Assembly: GCF_945605565.1 (NCBI RefSeq)
Contig: NZ_OX216966.1
Location: 3,588,001 to 3,652,000, forward strand
DNA length: 64,000 nucleotides
Reading direction: 5' to 3'
DNA from: Paenibacillus dendritiformis
Lineage (GTDB): Bacteria > Bacillota > Bacilli > Paenibacillales > Paenibacillaceae
The number at the start of each line of letters is the position of its first letter. Position 1 is the stretch's first letter. The notes beneath the pieces were generated by a model. That model was not told the origin of the DNA and ran no database searches. It worked only from the letters and a program-made list of their open reading frames with translations. A program made the translations under genes and the position numbers. Positions 34,837 through 44,389 of this stretch are shown here, piece by piece.

Positions 34837-35772
34837 TCATGAACCTATTCCTTCATTCAGTGACAGCTTCATCAGCCTGGAAGAGTTGCTGTCGGACATC
34901 CCGATTCCGGCAAAATATTGTATAAGAAACTCCTTAAACGCTAACGCAGCTTTGGATAAATAGCGATGTTCCAGCCAGGCGATATGGAAGCTGCGCTGAC
35001 ATGCCGGCTGATTGATCCGAAGCTTCACGAGCGACAATTCCTGGCTGCTCCTGCATTCCCCCACAAATGCGATGCCAAATCCTGCTCGCACCAGTTCCGC
35101 GATGCTGGCGGGATCCTCGACTTCACACACGACTTTCGGTTGAAAGCCGGCCTGTCGACAGAATTCATCATTCATTCGCCGGTAAGGATAGCCCTCCTTA
35201 TAACCGACAAAAGGCTCTTCAGCCGCTTCGATCAAGTCGATGCTCTGCCGATTGGCCAAAGGATGACCAGGAGGTACCGCCAAATAGACCTCCTCATTCA
35301 GTAAAGGCAACTGCCGGATACCCGGATGTTGGATAGGCAGTGCGGTAAGAAAGAAATCAACCTCATTGCTTTCAAGCAACTGCTCCATATCCGCCATCGC
35401 AGACTGGACAATTTGGAAATGAACCTCAGGATAGCGGGTCAAGAACATTTTTAAAGGATCCCTCAACTGCTCCATGTTCGATAAGCACAGATGGATACGG
35501 CCCTGCTCCATTCCGGACAGATCGGCGATTTCTCTGCGAGCCTCTTCAAGCATTTGCAGTGCTGCCTGCGCTTTATTCTGCAATATCTTACCGAACGGAT
35601 TGAGCCGAATTTGCCGTCCTTGCCGATCGAACAAAGGCACTCCAACATCTTCTTCCAATCGAGAAATCGTCTTGCTCAAGGCAGGTTGTGCAATATGAAG
35701 TTCTTGAGCCGCCTTGGTCATATGTTCCAGCCTTGCGACGGTTAAAAAATATTTCAATTGAAGCATTTCCAT
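34837..35772 (-). CDS. LysR-family transcriptional regulator
   Basis: 311 residues. Winged HTH (MTKAAQELHIAQPALSKTIS, about 18-37), then an effector-binding domain. ATG 35772 lies behind GGAGGAAACCCGAT. It is divergent from a quinone-reductase gene with a perfect palindrome between them, so it probably controls that gene in response to an electrophile or quinone. Confidence 0.93.
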   Translation of the reverse strand: MEMLQLKYFLTVARLEHMTKAAQELHIAQPALSKTISRLEEDVGVPLFDRQGRQIRLNPFGKILQNKAQAALQMLEEARREIADLSGMEQGRIHLCLSNMEQLRDPLKMFLTRYPEVHFQIVQSAMADMEQLLESNEVDFFLTALPIQHPGIRQLPLLNEEVYLAVPPGHPLANRQSIDLIEAAEEPFVGYKEGYPYRRMNDEFCRQAGFQPKVVCEVEDPASIAELVRAGFGIAFVGECRSSQELSLVKLRINQPACQRSFHIAWLEHRYLSKAALAFKEFLIQYFAGIGMSDSNSSRLMKLSLNEGIGS

Positions 35773-35790
35773 ATCGGGTTTCCTCCATTG

Positions 35791-35806
35791 ATATACTCTA
35801 GTATAT
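35791..35806. promoter_or_regulatory. Palindromic LysR operator candidate
   Basis: ATATACT-CT-AGTATAT, perfect 7-2-7 palindrome, 19 bases before the LysR start and about 110 before the divergent oxidoreductase. Confidence 0.6.
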
Positions 35807-35913
35807 GAATACATAATGATAATTGTATTTTTGATTATCTCTGTTTGATTATAAGCTGTATGTAGTGAGTGAACAAATCGCTTAAGAATAGGGAAGGGAG
35901 TTCAGAGCAAATC

Positions 35914-36828
35914 ATGAAAGCAGCAGCAATTTCATCTTATGGCCCTCCTGATGTTTTGCAAGTGATGGAATTCGAGGACCCACAGGCGGGGAAAGGCCAG
36001 GTCCGAGTCCGAATAAAATCTGCAGGCGTGCAGCCTTTTGATTGTGCCGTTCGAAGCAGTGGCTGGGCTCCTCCGGGCATGACCATTCAACTGCCGCAAA
36101 TTCTTGGCAATGAATTTGCCGGAGTCGTCGATCAAGTGGGGAATGATGTATCCGATTTCTCCGTTGGCAGTGAAGTGTTAGGCTGGGCGCTTATGGCCTC
36201 TTATGCGGAATATGTAGTCGTAAGCCCCGAACAGCTTATACACAAACCTCATGACATGCCTTGGAAAGAGGCAGGTGCGATCACGGCATCCGGTCAAACC
36301 GCTCACACAGCGTTGCGTGAATTGGGGGTTTCCCAGGGAGATACGGTGTTGATTCACGCCGCTGCCGGCGGTGTGGGCACTTTCGCAGTGCAGTTGGCGA
36401 AGGCATGGGGTGCCACGGTGATTGGCACAGCCAGTGAACGGAATCATGATTATTTGCGATCCATCGGCGCGATTCCGGTAACTTACGGTGATGCCCTGGC
36501 GGAGCGGGTGCGGGCACTGGCGCCGAATGGAGTGGATGCAGCCCTGGATGCGGCCGGAGGCGATGCACTGCGCGTCTCCGTCGATCTTGTCGCGCGCAAA
36601 GAGCGCATCGGCACGATCGTTGATTTTGAACTGGCCGCTCAACTTGGTGTTCGGGCGATCCGCAGCCAGCGTTCCGCTCACAGGCTGGCCGAGCTGGTCG
36701 ATCTGTACATGCAGCGCAAGCTGCACATTCACATCTCGCGTTCGTTCTCGCTGCAACAGGCAGCCGATGCTCACCGCGAAGTGGAGTCGGGGCATGTTCG
36801 CGGGAAAGTTGTCCTCCTTATGGACTGA
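35914..36828 (+). CDS. NADP-dependent quinone oxidoreductase-like protein
   Basis: 304 residues, medium-chain dehydrogenase/reductase of the zinc-free quinone reductase branch. GroES-like N-terminus (GNEFAGVVDQVG), and nucleotide-binding HAAAGGVGTFAVQLAKAWGA (about 145-164). ATG 35914 follows GGGAAGGGAG. It is probably induced through the divergent LysR protein and reduces quinones or enones. Confidence 0.92.
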   Translation: MKAAAISSYGPPDVLQVMEFEDPQAGKGQVRVRIKSAGVQPFDCAVRSSGWAPPGMTIQLPQILGNEFAGVVDQVGNDVSDFSVGSEVLGWALMASYAEYVVVSPEQLIHKPHDMPWKEAGAITASGQTAHTALRELGVSQGDTVLIHAAAGGVGTFAVQLAKAWGATVIGTASERNHDYLRSIGAIPVTYGDALAERVRALAPNGVDAALDAAGGDALRVSVDLVARKERIGTIVDFELAAQLGVRAIRSQRSAHRLAELVDLYMQRKLHIHISRSFSLQQAADAHREVESGHVRGKVVLLMD

Positions 36829-36855
36829 TTCGCGCACCAATGAACCGTATTCCGG

Positions 36856-36875
36856 CAGGCTCCTTCGGGAGCCTG
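36856..36875 (+). terminator. Hairpin after the oxidoreductase
   Basis: CAGGCTCC-TTCG-GGAGCCTG with a stable TTCG loop; no T-run, so termination may be partial. Confidence 0.6.
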
Positions 36876-36925
36876 TCGTCGCTTGGAGCCGTGGATAGAT
36901 TTTACAGCATGACGCTTACGATTCC

Positions 36926-37321
36926 ATGTGGAAGAAATTCAAAGAAATGACGCAGGTATCCGAATTACAGGCTGAACAATTTAAAGATGTGTACAAAGGA
37001 CTCATTGAAGGCCGTAACAAAGACACTGGTCTTTTATTCAGAATGGTTCAGGAGCAAAACCCTGCGTTAAGTCATGAGATTTACAACAATCTCCAACGAG
37101 AAATTGCTTCAAGCCGTAACGTTTTCGATAACAACCAGAAAAAAGTCGTGGACATCATCCGGGAATATAATACGCGCATTAATACCGGAACAGGTTTCAT
37201 TTTGAATGCCTTCTTTGACTTTCAGCCTATTGATGCCAATAAATATATTGTAACTTCAGATAAAACTTCCAATGCGTTTGAGACGAATAAAGACGATGTT
37301 ATTGATTTGAAAGGAAAGTGA
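36926..37321 (+). pseudogene. LemA-like protein, N-terminally truncated
   Basis: 131 codons from ATG 36926. The C-terminal LemA pattern is visible: LQREIASSRNVFDNNQKKVVDIIREYNTRINT...FFDFQPID. LemA proteins are normally about 185 residues with an N-terminal membrane helix, which is absent here. Coding resemblance continues upstream of the ATG (HDAYDS before MWKKF) to a TAG at 36896, and no RBS precedes the ATG. This points to loss of the 5' part, although the rest could still be translated. It is AT-rich, like its neighbour. Confidence 0.6.
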
Positions 37322-37325
37322 CATC

Positions 37326-38501
37326 ATGTTTATCATTCCATTCGTCATTGCAGTTATCGTTGCATTCGCATTTGAGTACTTTAAAGGAACGAATTTCTGG
37401 AGAGGTACCATCGTTTCGGCGATGGTACTTGTCTTTACCTTTTCTGTGGTTGTCATTGACTATTTAGTTCAAACTTATGATACAGAAGTATGGTCTGGGA
37501 CGGTAATCAACTGGTACCATAAAGATGCTTATGACGAGTGGCACCCTGAGAGTTGTACGACAACGACAGACAGGCATGGTAATTCAACTACATCTTGTAC
37601 TCCCGGTTATTGGGAGCATCACAATGCAGTAAATAAAATTAAAACAACGGATAATGGATGGATGAAAGTCACCTATTCTCCTGATGGATATCTATTTAAT
37701 GATGATTGGCCTGCCAGTGCTTCTGAGTTAAAACAAATGTGGCCTCCTGGAACACCAAGTGCATCCGTTCATCGCTATGAAAATAAAGTTCAAGCTTCCT
37801 ATTCTCTCTACAAGATTGATGGGATTGATGAAAAAGACTTCCCCGATCTGCCAAAGTATCCAAACGCAGTTACCTCCTTTATCACGATAAATCGTATTGT
37901 TGGAGATGTTCCAAATAAGGAGAAGGCGAATCAAGTTCTCAATCAAAAAAATAGTGAACTAAATAAATTCATTCCTGATCCAGAAAGGCCCGGCAAGAAA
38001 AGATCGTGGAAACAGGTAAATATTATTTTTGTTAACGTCGGCGAAAATAAAGACGAAAATTACGGCTATGCTCTTCAAAACGCATGGAAGAATGGCAATA
38101 AGAATGATTTTATTGTCAGCTTCAGTATGAATCGGAATGGGAAGCTGAACTGGGTGCATGTTTTCTCTTGGAGTGAAGTGGAAATTCTTAAAATGGAGGT
38201 CAGAGATTACTTAATGAATAAGGGAAAAGTCACTGACTTCGTCCCTATAGTTAAAAAAGTATCAAAAATGGTCGCTGAAAAATTTGAAAGGAAGCAGTTT
38301 GCAGATTTTTCTTATCTTAAGGTTGAGGTATCGGAAATCGCGCAAATCATCATATGGATACTGGCTGGGGTAACCTTAGTGGTACAGTATATTAAATATT
38401 ATCAGAATGAACGGGCAGAAATACAACGTCTACGTAAACAGTTAGCGCCACGGACAATTCAAGTAGGAGATAAGATTATTAAAATCAGGGTTTATAAGTA
38501 A
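37326..38501 (+). CDS. Membrane protein of unknown function beside LemA
   Basis: 391 residues. Two N-terminal hydrophobic segments (about 2-20 and 28-47), a large soluble part (about 50-330) with the unusual SCTTTTDRHGNSTTSCTPGY stretch carrying two cysteines, and a third membrane helix (about 339-360), then a basic tail. It follows the LemA-like gene by 4 bases, so they form a pair. Composition is AT-rich compared with both sides. I do not know the function. Confidence 0.8.
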   Translation: MFIIPFVIAVIVAFAFEYFKGTNFWRGTIVSAMVLVFTFSVVVIDYLVQTYDTEVWSGTVINWYHKDAYDEWHPESCTTTTDRHGNSTTSCTPGYWEHHNAVNKIKTTDNGWMKVTYSPDGYLFNDDWPASASELKQMWPPGTPSASVHRYENKVQASYSLYKIDGIDEKDFPDLPKYPNAVTSFITINRIVGDVPNKEKANQVLNQKNSELNKFIPDPERPGKKRSWKQVNIIFVNVGENKDENYGYALQNAWKNGNKNDFIVSFSMNRNGKLNWVHVFSWSEVEILKMEVRDYLMNKGKVTDFVPIVKKVSKMVAEKFERKQFADFSYLKVEVSEIAQIIIWILAGVTLVVQYIKYYQNERAEIQRLRKQLAPRTIQVGDKIIKIRVYK

Positions 38502-38935
38502 TGATTCGGATCTTTATGACATGCATCGTAAATATATTGTAAAAGACGAGGAAACATTTTGATTATGTAGAAAAAAGAATGTAAAAGTTACTTACAGTAA
38601 ACATATTGTTGAAAAAGGACGGATTTGATCATGGAGATCATTTTTATTCGAATGGAATACATTGCCCTGTGATGAATCAATCGGGCCTTTATCATAACCC
38701 ACGATGGAACGATAAATAGTTATCGAACGCTAATGGGAGAAGAAGGATTAACAAGAGCTGACTTTTTGGGAGAGGCAGGATACTGCAAGATCAGTTTGTA
38801 AGAGATTCATATTGTAGAATCGGCTATCAATAAAACACGTTCATTTTGTCAAGAAGCAAAATAGTCGTATACTCATATTGGGACAAGTAAGATCAAGAAA
38901 CGTTCGATCGCTTGTTCGTTGTCAAAGGGGGGATC
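38502..38935 (+). other. AT-rich gap with one coding-like fragment
   Basis: No full gene. A 36-codon stretch (38609-38719) reads KDGFDHGDHFYSNGIHCPVM and ends RWNDK then TAG, with protein-like composition and no start. It may be the tail of a deleted gene belonging to the AT-rich island. Nothing else is recognised. Confidence 0.3.
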
Positions 38936-39832
38936 ATGATGAGCATGTTAAAGGAAAAAATATTACAATCCGCGATCAGGCTTTTCGCAGAAAAAGGGTA
39001 CCAAGCGACGTCCATTCAAGATATCGCCGATGATTGCAGCATTGCCAAAGGCTCCTTATATAAGCATTTTGCCTCAAAGGAAGATTTATATATCCATATC
39101 CTTGAGCTGCGGCAGCAAAACATGATGGATGCTGTAGAAAAAATTAAACAAAAAGGGTTGTCAAAAAGAGAAACATTCCTTGAGGAGATTGCTTGTCAGC
39201 TCGACTTTTTCATAGAGCATGGATATTATATATCACGCGATCATAACGAGCTTCCTCCGGCAAATAACGATAAAATAGGAGCCGTAATTAAGCAGCTCCG
39301 GATCAATATGTTTCGTTATTACCAGGATATCTTGGTCCGTCAATACGGGACGATGGTGGAGGGCTGGAAATGGGACATCACGGCTCTGTTTAACGGGATG
39401 ATAAGGGAATATACCTTTCATTTGCTGTTCGGGTACAAGCCGCTGGCCCAGAAAGATTTGGCCTTGTTTATTGCCGGCCGCATGGATGATCTCATCATTG
39501 GCTTTAAGCAGCATTCGCCAGCCCCCCTTCTTACGGATGAACTCATGAAGGAATATGCGGATGCACAATTTGAACCGGAGAACGGCATTCAGGAGATTCG
39601 AAGATCTGCCTTGTTCAATACGATATTATCGATCATACCCGATATGTCTGTTCCGAACGCAAGAAAAAAAGATTTATCCGAGGTTGCGGCAATGCTTCGG
39701 GATGAGTTGGAAAAAGATCAGCCGAGGGGATTTTTAATACAGGCGCTGCTTCGAGATCTTGCGTCCGAAAGAGAGCTTGGTTATTATATTAGCCAGCTCC
39801 AACCGTTGATGCCGGATACAAGCGGGCAGTGA
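38936..39832 (+). CDS. TetR-family regulator with extended C-terminus
   Basis: About 298 residues, longer than the usual 190-220. HTH at about 25-45 (TSIQDIADDCSIAKGSLYKHF). The last 90 residues form an extra charged, helical domain. It starts at ATG 38936 or 38939 behind AAAGGGGGG. It is convergent with an ABC-2 exporter operon; TetR proteins of this long type often sit beside ABC-2 or MMPL exporters, so a regulatory link is plausible. Confidence 0.9.
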   Translation: MMSMLKEKILQSAIRLFAEKGYQATSIQDIADDCSIAKGSLYKHFASKEDLYIHILELRQQNMMDAVEKIKQKGLSKRETFLEEIACQLDFFIEHGYYISRDHNELPPANNDKIGAVIKQLRINMFRYYQDILVRQYGTMVEGWKWDITALFNGMIREYTFHLLFGYKPLAQKDLALFIAGRMDDLIIGFKQHSPAPLLTDELMKEYADAQFEPENGIQEIRRSALFNTILSIIPDMSVPNARKKDLSEVAAMLRDELEKDQPRGFLIQALLRDLASERELGYYISQLQPLMPDTSGQ

Positions 39833-39851
39833 AGGTTTCGGATCCGTTCTC

Positions 39852-39905
39852 GTCCGATTCCCGTGTCGGACCGGTGGTCCGACATCCGGGAGTGGACGTT
39901 CTTTA
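39852..39905. terminator. Strong bidirectional hairpin
   Basis: TGTCGGACC-GGT-GGTCCGACA (39864-39884) extended by outer pairing GTCC/GGAC, with TTCTTT following, between the convergent TetR and exporter operons. Confidence 0.75.
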
Positions 39906-40079
39906 ATGGGTAAGCTTCGAAATGCCATTGATGATCAGATATATCCCGATCACCCGAAGGGGAATTCGGGGTCCAGTGCCATCCTTCCGAAAGATGGCTT
40001 TGGCCAAAAAGCCGATATAAATATTGATGAAAAGTCCGGCGAGCAGCTCCACGATACCGATGATAAAAATTGAATTCAT
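39903..40079 (-). CDS. Small membrane protein of the ABC exporter operon
   Basis: 58 residues with two hydrophobic helices (IFIIGIVELLAGLFINIYIG and IPLRVIGIYLIINGI) separated by a basic loop. ATG 40079 lies 8 bases after AAGGAG. It is the last gene of the exporter operon. It may be an accessory or regulatory subunit; the family is unknown to me. Confidence 0.75.
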   Translation of the reverse strand: MNSIFIIGIVELLAGLFINIYIGFLAKAIFRKDGTGPRIPLRVIGIYLIINGISKLTH

Positions 40080-40124
40080 AATGCACACTCCTTTTCGTCG
40101 TTGTCAATTTCATTCGTACGTTCT

Positions 40125-41210
40125 TCAGCTCGTTCTTCGTCTTTGTAGTCGATAGTTGATCAGAACAAAAGAGAGCGATAGGCCGAACAAACCGAGGCCG
40201 CTCAATAATCCGATCGGAGTCAGCGCAGACATTGCGCCATTCAACCCTTCCGATGCCCAGGTTACGGGAACGGATCTGGAGATGAAACGGAACCAATCGG
40301 GAAGAGCCGGATTCTGAACAGGGAAAAACGATCCTCCGAGAATGCCTGTGAACACCATGATGACTGAACCGCAGACCGTAAAGCTTTGGTGGTTGGTCAC
40401 CCACGGCAGAAGCAGCGTTACGACTCCGGTTATTGCCAGTAAGTAAGAAGCCCAGATCAGCATGTTGACCCCTAGTCCATCGGTTATGTCAATGTTAAGC
40501 ATCCATTTTCCTGCACACTGAACGAGGCCAACGGTAAGAAGTCCGAACAGATAGGCCGCAATCACCTTGGATAGCAAGTATTTCGACAAACGAACCGGCG
40601 TACTGAGCAACCTGTTGAGCATCCCGTTCTCTCGTTCGTCAATGAATGTCCGGAATCCCTGAATCACCGCGAACCACAGAAACATAAGCATAAATCCGGT
40701 AAGCCTCTGGCTGACGGCTTCGGCATGGAATGCTTCGATGCCAGCCGCCGCTGCGCTATTTTTGGTTTCCGGGTTAGGGTGAGAAGCCTCTTGGCCGGAC
40801 AAGAGCTGTGCCAGCTCTTGTGCGACTGCAGCCTCCAGTCCGCTATCCCCGGTATCCTGTTCCTGGATCAGCTTGATATGATGAGGACGATGCTCCGTCC
40901 GCATGCCGTCTCCGAAGCCGGACTCAATGACGAGGCCGGCAGCTATGTCATGCCGCATGACTTTGTCTCGTATCTCAGTTACCTTAGCCAATGTAATGCC
41001 CATACCCTGATGATCCCGCAAGCCGTCGATAAGCCGCGCCGAGTATGGACTCTGATCTCCATCCGCGATATAAAGCTCTGGACGAGGGTCAGCTTGAGCA
41101 ACGCTGAAGAAATAGGCTAGCAGAACCGGGGAAGCTAGTACCGCCAGCAAGGCCATTCTGTTCCGCAGCATCAGCTGCAGTTGCTTGACTGTCATCGTTA
41201 ATAATTGCAT
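40125..41210 (-). CDS. ABC-2 type exporter permease
   Basis: 361 residues. N-terminal helix, long extracytoplasmic domain (about 45-185), then five helices with the ABC2_membrane signature around LLSTPVRLSKYLLSKVIAAY. It lies 2 bases after the other permease gene. The topology suits drug, antibiotic or polymer export. Confidence 0.92.
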   Translation of the reverse strand: MQLLTMTVKQLQLMLRNRMALLAVLASPVLLAYFFSVAQADPRPELYIADGDQSPYSARLIDGLRDHQGMGITLAKVTEIRDKVMRHDIAAGLVIESGFGDGMRTEHRPHHIKLIQEQDTGDSGLEAAVAQELAQLLSGQEASHPNPETKNSAAAAGIEAFHAEAVSQRLTGFMLMFLWFAVIQGFRTFIDERENGMLNRLLSTPVRLSKYLLSKVIAAYLFGLLTVGLVQCAGKWMLNIDITDGLGVNMLIWASYLLAITGVVTLLLPWVTNHQSFTVCGSVIMVFTGILGGSFFPVQNPALPDWFRFISRSVPVTWASEGLNGAMSALTPIGLLSGLGLFGLSLSFVLINYRLQRRRTS

Positions 41211-41212
41211 TT

Positions 41213-42034
41213 TTATTGCCCCTTCCTGCCTGCCAATAATAGAGCTGCGATGAAAAATACGGCTACCGCACCCGCAAGCATCAAAATATCCGACGAAATA
41301 TCGGTCAGGCTCCCGCCCTGAAAAATATGCAGGTATGCGTTAATGGCTTTTCCATTGGGCGTGACGGCCTGAATCGCCTTCAATATGGGCGGAAAATGAT
41401 CTTTATCGAAAAAACTGCCTCCCAAGAAACCGAGGCCATATAAGATCGGTGCGGCAAAGCTGGATATCGCAGCCTGATTATTCGCAAGCAACCCGCAGCA
41501 CAGAACGAGAGAGCCGAGAGCCAGCCCGTATACGCAAGTGACTAGCAGTATGCTTGGGCTGTTGACCCAATTCACATGGAAAAGCAGCCGGCTCCCAAGC
41601 ATAACAGCAGTCATCTGGACTGCAATGGCGAGAGTCATGCCAAGAAGCTTTCCCATGCAATATTGCAGCATCAAGGTGGGAGTGGAACGAATCCTGGCCA
41701 TCGTATGGTTCAGCTTGTCATTCACTAAGCTGTGAGCGAGTTCGAAGGCGGTCAGGAAGGAGAATAAGACCGTCATGGCCGCCACCTCATACTGCATCGC
41801 GCTTACCGGCCGCGTTCCGCTCGCAATGACTTCCTTCGGAATGCGCAGGTCTGTCTTCTGTACATGCACTGCCTCCCTAGACGAAGCTGTGGATGAGAAG
41901 GAAGCGGAGTGATCGAATAGCGACCCAAGCAATAAGATGAGAGCGAGCGGGAGCAAAATGAGCTTCAAATAAAACACCTTCGACTTGGCCAACAGCTTCG
42001 TATCCAGCATCACAAAACGGATGAATCGGTACAA
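41213..42034 (-). CDS. ABC-2 type exporter permease
   Basis: 273 residues, six hydrophobic segments, ABC-2 family (RSTPTLMLQYCMGKLLGMTL near 110-130). The start is TTG 42034 behind GAAGGAGGGG. It partners with the permease at 40125 and the ATPase at 42050. Confidence 0.9.
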   Translation of the reverse strand: MYRFIRFVMLDTKLLAKSKVFYLKLILLPLALILLLGSLFDHSASFSSTASSREAVHVQKTDLRIPKEVIASGTRPVSAMQYEVAAMTVLFSFLTAFELAHSLVNDKLNHTMARIRSTPTLMLQYCMGKLLGMTLAIAVQMTAVMLGSRLLFHVNWVNSPSILLVTCVYGLALGSLVLCCGLLANNQAAISSFAAPILYGLGFLGGSFFDKDHFPPILKAIQAVTPNGKAINAYLHIFQGGSLTDISSDILMLAGAVAVFFIAALLLAGRKGQ

Positions 42035-42049
42035 ATCGTAACCCCTCCT

Positions 42050-42982
42050 TCAATCTCTCAATGATTTGCCGGTAACCTGCAGGAAAATATGCTCCAAATT
42101 GACTTCTTCATATTGGAAGGAGGCCAATTGAGCGCCCAAGCTACGCAGGCTATCCAATATATCAATCACATTGCCTTCCTGCGGATTCACCAGAATCGAC
42201 AGCTGCTGATTTTCCATTGTGATTTTTTTAATTCCGGGGATATGCTGTGCCTTGCCGACCGCCTCGCTGTCGAAGGAATGGAAGGTGACCGTCAGTGTGT
42301 CCAGAGCTCCCGTATTCTGCTTCAGCTCCTCCTTCGTGCCATGGGTCAGGAGCCTGCCATGATCCATAATGGCGACCCGATCGCAAAGAAACTCTACTTC
42401 CTCCATGTAATGACTTGTATAAATCACGGTCATTCCGGTTTCCCGGTTCAGTTGTTTGACGGTTTCTAAAATATGGTTTCTTGATTGCGGATCAATGCCA
42501 ACGGTAGGCTCGTCCAAAATCAACAGCTTCGGATTGTTCATCAGGGCAACCCCGATATTTACTCTTCGTTTCATCCCGCCGGAAAACTCAATGACATCCT
42601 GATTTCTGTGGTCGAATAGACCGATCAGCTCGAGAACCTCATCCACCCTTGCTTGCAACAAGCGCCCGCTCAAGCCATACAGGCAACCAAAAAACTCCAG
42701 ATTATCCTTGGCGCTTAAAGGTTCATACAAAGCAATATCCTGGGGCACGACGCCCATTATTTTTTTGATTTCCCGCGAATGATCTTTTATCGAATTATGA
42801 TCGATCAGGATATCTCCGCTGCTTGGCGCCAGCACCGTGGAGATCATGGATACCGTGGTAGATTTTCCGGCGCCGTTCGGCCCCAGAAGCCCTACGATTT
42901 CCCCTTGCTGCACGTGCAGGGACAGATTGTCGACAACCGTTTGGTTGCCGTATTTTTTTGTCAGACGGATTAGCTCAAGCAT
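42050..42982 (-). CDS. ABC exporter ATP-binding protein
   Basis: 310 residues. Walker A GPNGAGKST (about 35), signature FSGGMKRR (about 133), Walker B LLILDEPTVGID (about 154), then the C-terminal extension common in ABC-2 (DrrA/CcmA-like) ATPases. RBS AGGAGGTATGA. First gene of the operon, divergent from the two-component system at 43181, resembling the yvfRSTU arrangement of Bacillus. Confidence 0.95.
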   Translation of the reverse strand: MLELIRLTKKYGNQTVVDNLSLHVQQGEIVGLLGPNGAGKSTTVSMISTVLAPSSGDILIDHNSIKDHSREIKKIMGVVPQDIALYEPLSAKDNLEFFGCLYGLSGRLLQARVDEVLELIGLFDHRNQDVIEFSGGMKRRVNIGVALMNNPKLLILDEPTVGIDPQSRNHILETVKQLNRETGMTVIYTSHYMEEVEFLCDRVAIMDHGRLLTHGTKEELKQNTGALDTLTVTFHSFDSEAVGKAQHIPGIKKITMENQQLSILVNPQEGNVIDILDSLRSLGAQLASFQYEEVNLEHIFLQVTGKSLRD

Positions 42983-43180
42983 CCATTCATACCTCCTGCT
43001 GTCATTTGGTTTGGCTTACAGAAAATATTGTAGAATGATGGTGAGCTGCGCCCAATTCACGAAAGTACTCAATTGACGCATCACTTTTCCTATTTTTTCG
43101 ATGACTTTCGTTATCTATGAAACCTAAAAAAGCCATGATATCATTAAGTGATATGATTGAAAGAATAGGAGAAGGAACAG

Positions 43181-44374
43181 ATGACATCGTTGTTTGCCTC
43201 GCCGAAGAAGAGAGTTTTTATTCTCCTGATGTTCAAAGGTCTCGTGCTGCTGTCTGTTATGAATCATGCGATCCGTATGAAAGAAACGGATGGCGCATTT
43301 GGAATGATATGGTGGGGAGCTGTTGCGCTGCTAGCCGCCAATGACTATGTACGGGGACGCTGGTTGTTAGCCCAGGCTCATCCACGGGGCTTCGATATGT
43401 CGGTAACGATCAGTATCGCTCTGCTCGGATGGTTGAACTTGATGACTCCAGACTCCGGTATATTGGCATGTTTACAACTGATACTGATTGAGCTGTTAAT
43501 TTTCAGTGCCCGTGTATCCTATATCCTGGCAGGTCTTCATCTGATCAGCTATGTGCTGCCGAGTCTGCTGCAGCATCCTGCGGCAAATGATCTTGGTAAT
43601 CAAATGGTAAACTTTGCCGGATTTCTTATCGTGGGGTTGCTGTTCAGAAGCATCATAAATGAGAAAATCAAAACGGAAAACCTGTATAAGGAGCTGCAGG
43701 AAGCCAATGCCGCGCTGCAGATCTATTCGTCTGCCGTTGAAGAGCTGACCATTGCCAAGGAACGGACCAGAATTGCCCAGGAATTGCATGATTCCATCGG
43801 GCACGCTCTCGTTGCCTTAAGCATGAACCTGGAATATGCACGCCAAGCCATCGACTCCAAGCCGGACAAGACGAAGGAGGTCCTTGTTACAGCCCTTTCC
43901 CTCTCAAGGGACGGCATGGCCCAATTGCGAAAAGCGGTTCATACGTTGAATCACACGCTTGCTGCCGAACATCTCCGCCGCTCCTTGACCGGATTGTTTT
44001 CCAAATTGGAACAAACCCAACAGCTGACCTTCCGCCTGGAAATGGATGACGAGATAGAAGAGGAGAATCCCCATGTTAAGGAGTGCCTGTTCAAAACGGT
44101 CAGGGAGGCGATCACGAACGGGATTCGGCATGGCGGGGCGACCTTGTTCGCGATTCGCATCTGTTACAAGGAGTCGGGAATTCGCATGCAGATTCATAAC
44201 AACGGTCTGGAAAGCGGACCGGTGGCCAAGTCGAACGGTCTATTGGGGATGGAACGGCGAATTGCCGCTCTCGGAGGACAGCTGCAGTTGAGTTCCGACA
44301 AGGGATTTACCATTTATGTCCGGCTTCCTCCGCAGCCTGAGCAGGCTTGGGGAAGCAGAGGGCAGCATGCATGA
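43181..44374 (+). CDS. Sensor histidine kinase, NarL-type family
   Basis: 397 residues. Four to six N-terminal membrane helices (about 10-160), HisKA_3 domain with the phosphoacceptor in ELHDSIGHALVALSMNLE (about 207), and an HATPase domain (ITNGIRHGGA; GLLGMERRIAALGG). RBS GGAGAAGGAACAG. It forms a pair with the regulator at 44390 and is divergent from the ABC exporter, which is the likely target. Confidence 0.95.
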   Translation: MTSLFASPKKRVFILLMFKGLVLLSVMNHAIRMKETDGAFGMIWWGAVALLAANDYVRGRWLLAQAHPRGFDMSVTISIALLGWLNLMTPDSGILACLQLILIELLIFSARVSYILAGLHLISYVLPSLLQHPAANDLGNQMVNFAGFLIVGLLFRSIINEKIKTENLYKELQEANAALQIYSSAVEELTIAKERTRIAQELHDSIGHALVALSMNLEYARQAIDSKPDKTKEVLVTALSLSRDGMAQLRKAVHTLNHTLAAEHLRRSLTGLFSKLEQTQQLTFRLEMDDEIEEENPHVKECLFKTVREAITNGIRHGGATLFAIRICYKESGIRMQIHNNGLESGPVAKSNGLLGMERRIAALGGQLQLSSDKGFTIYVRLPPQPEQAWGSRGQHA

Positions 44375-44389
44375 ACGAAGGGGGACGCT

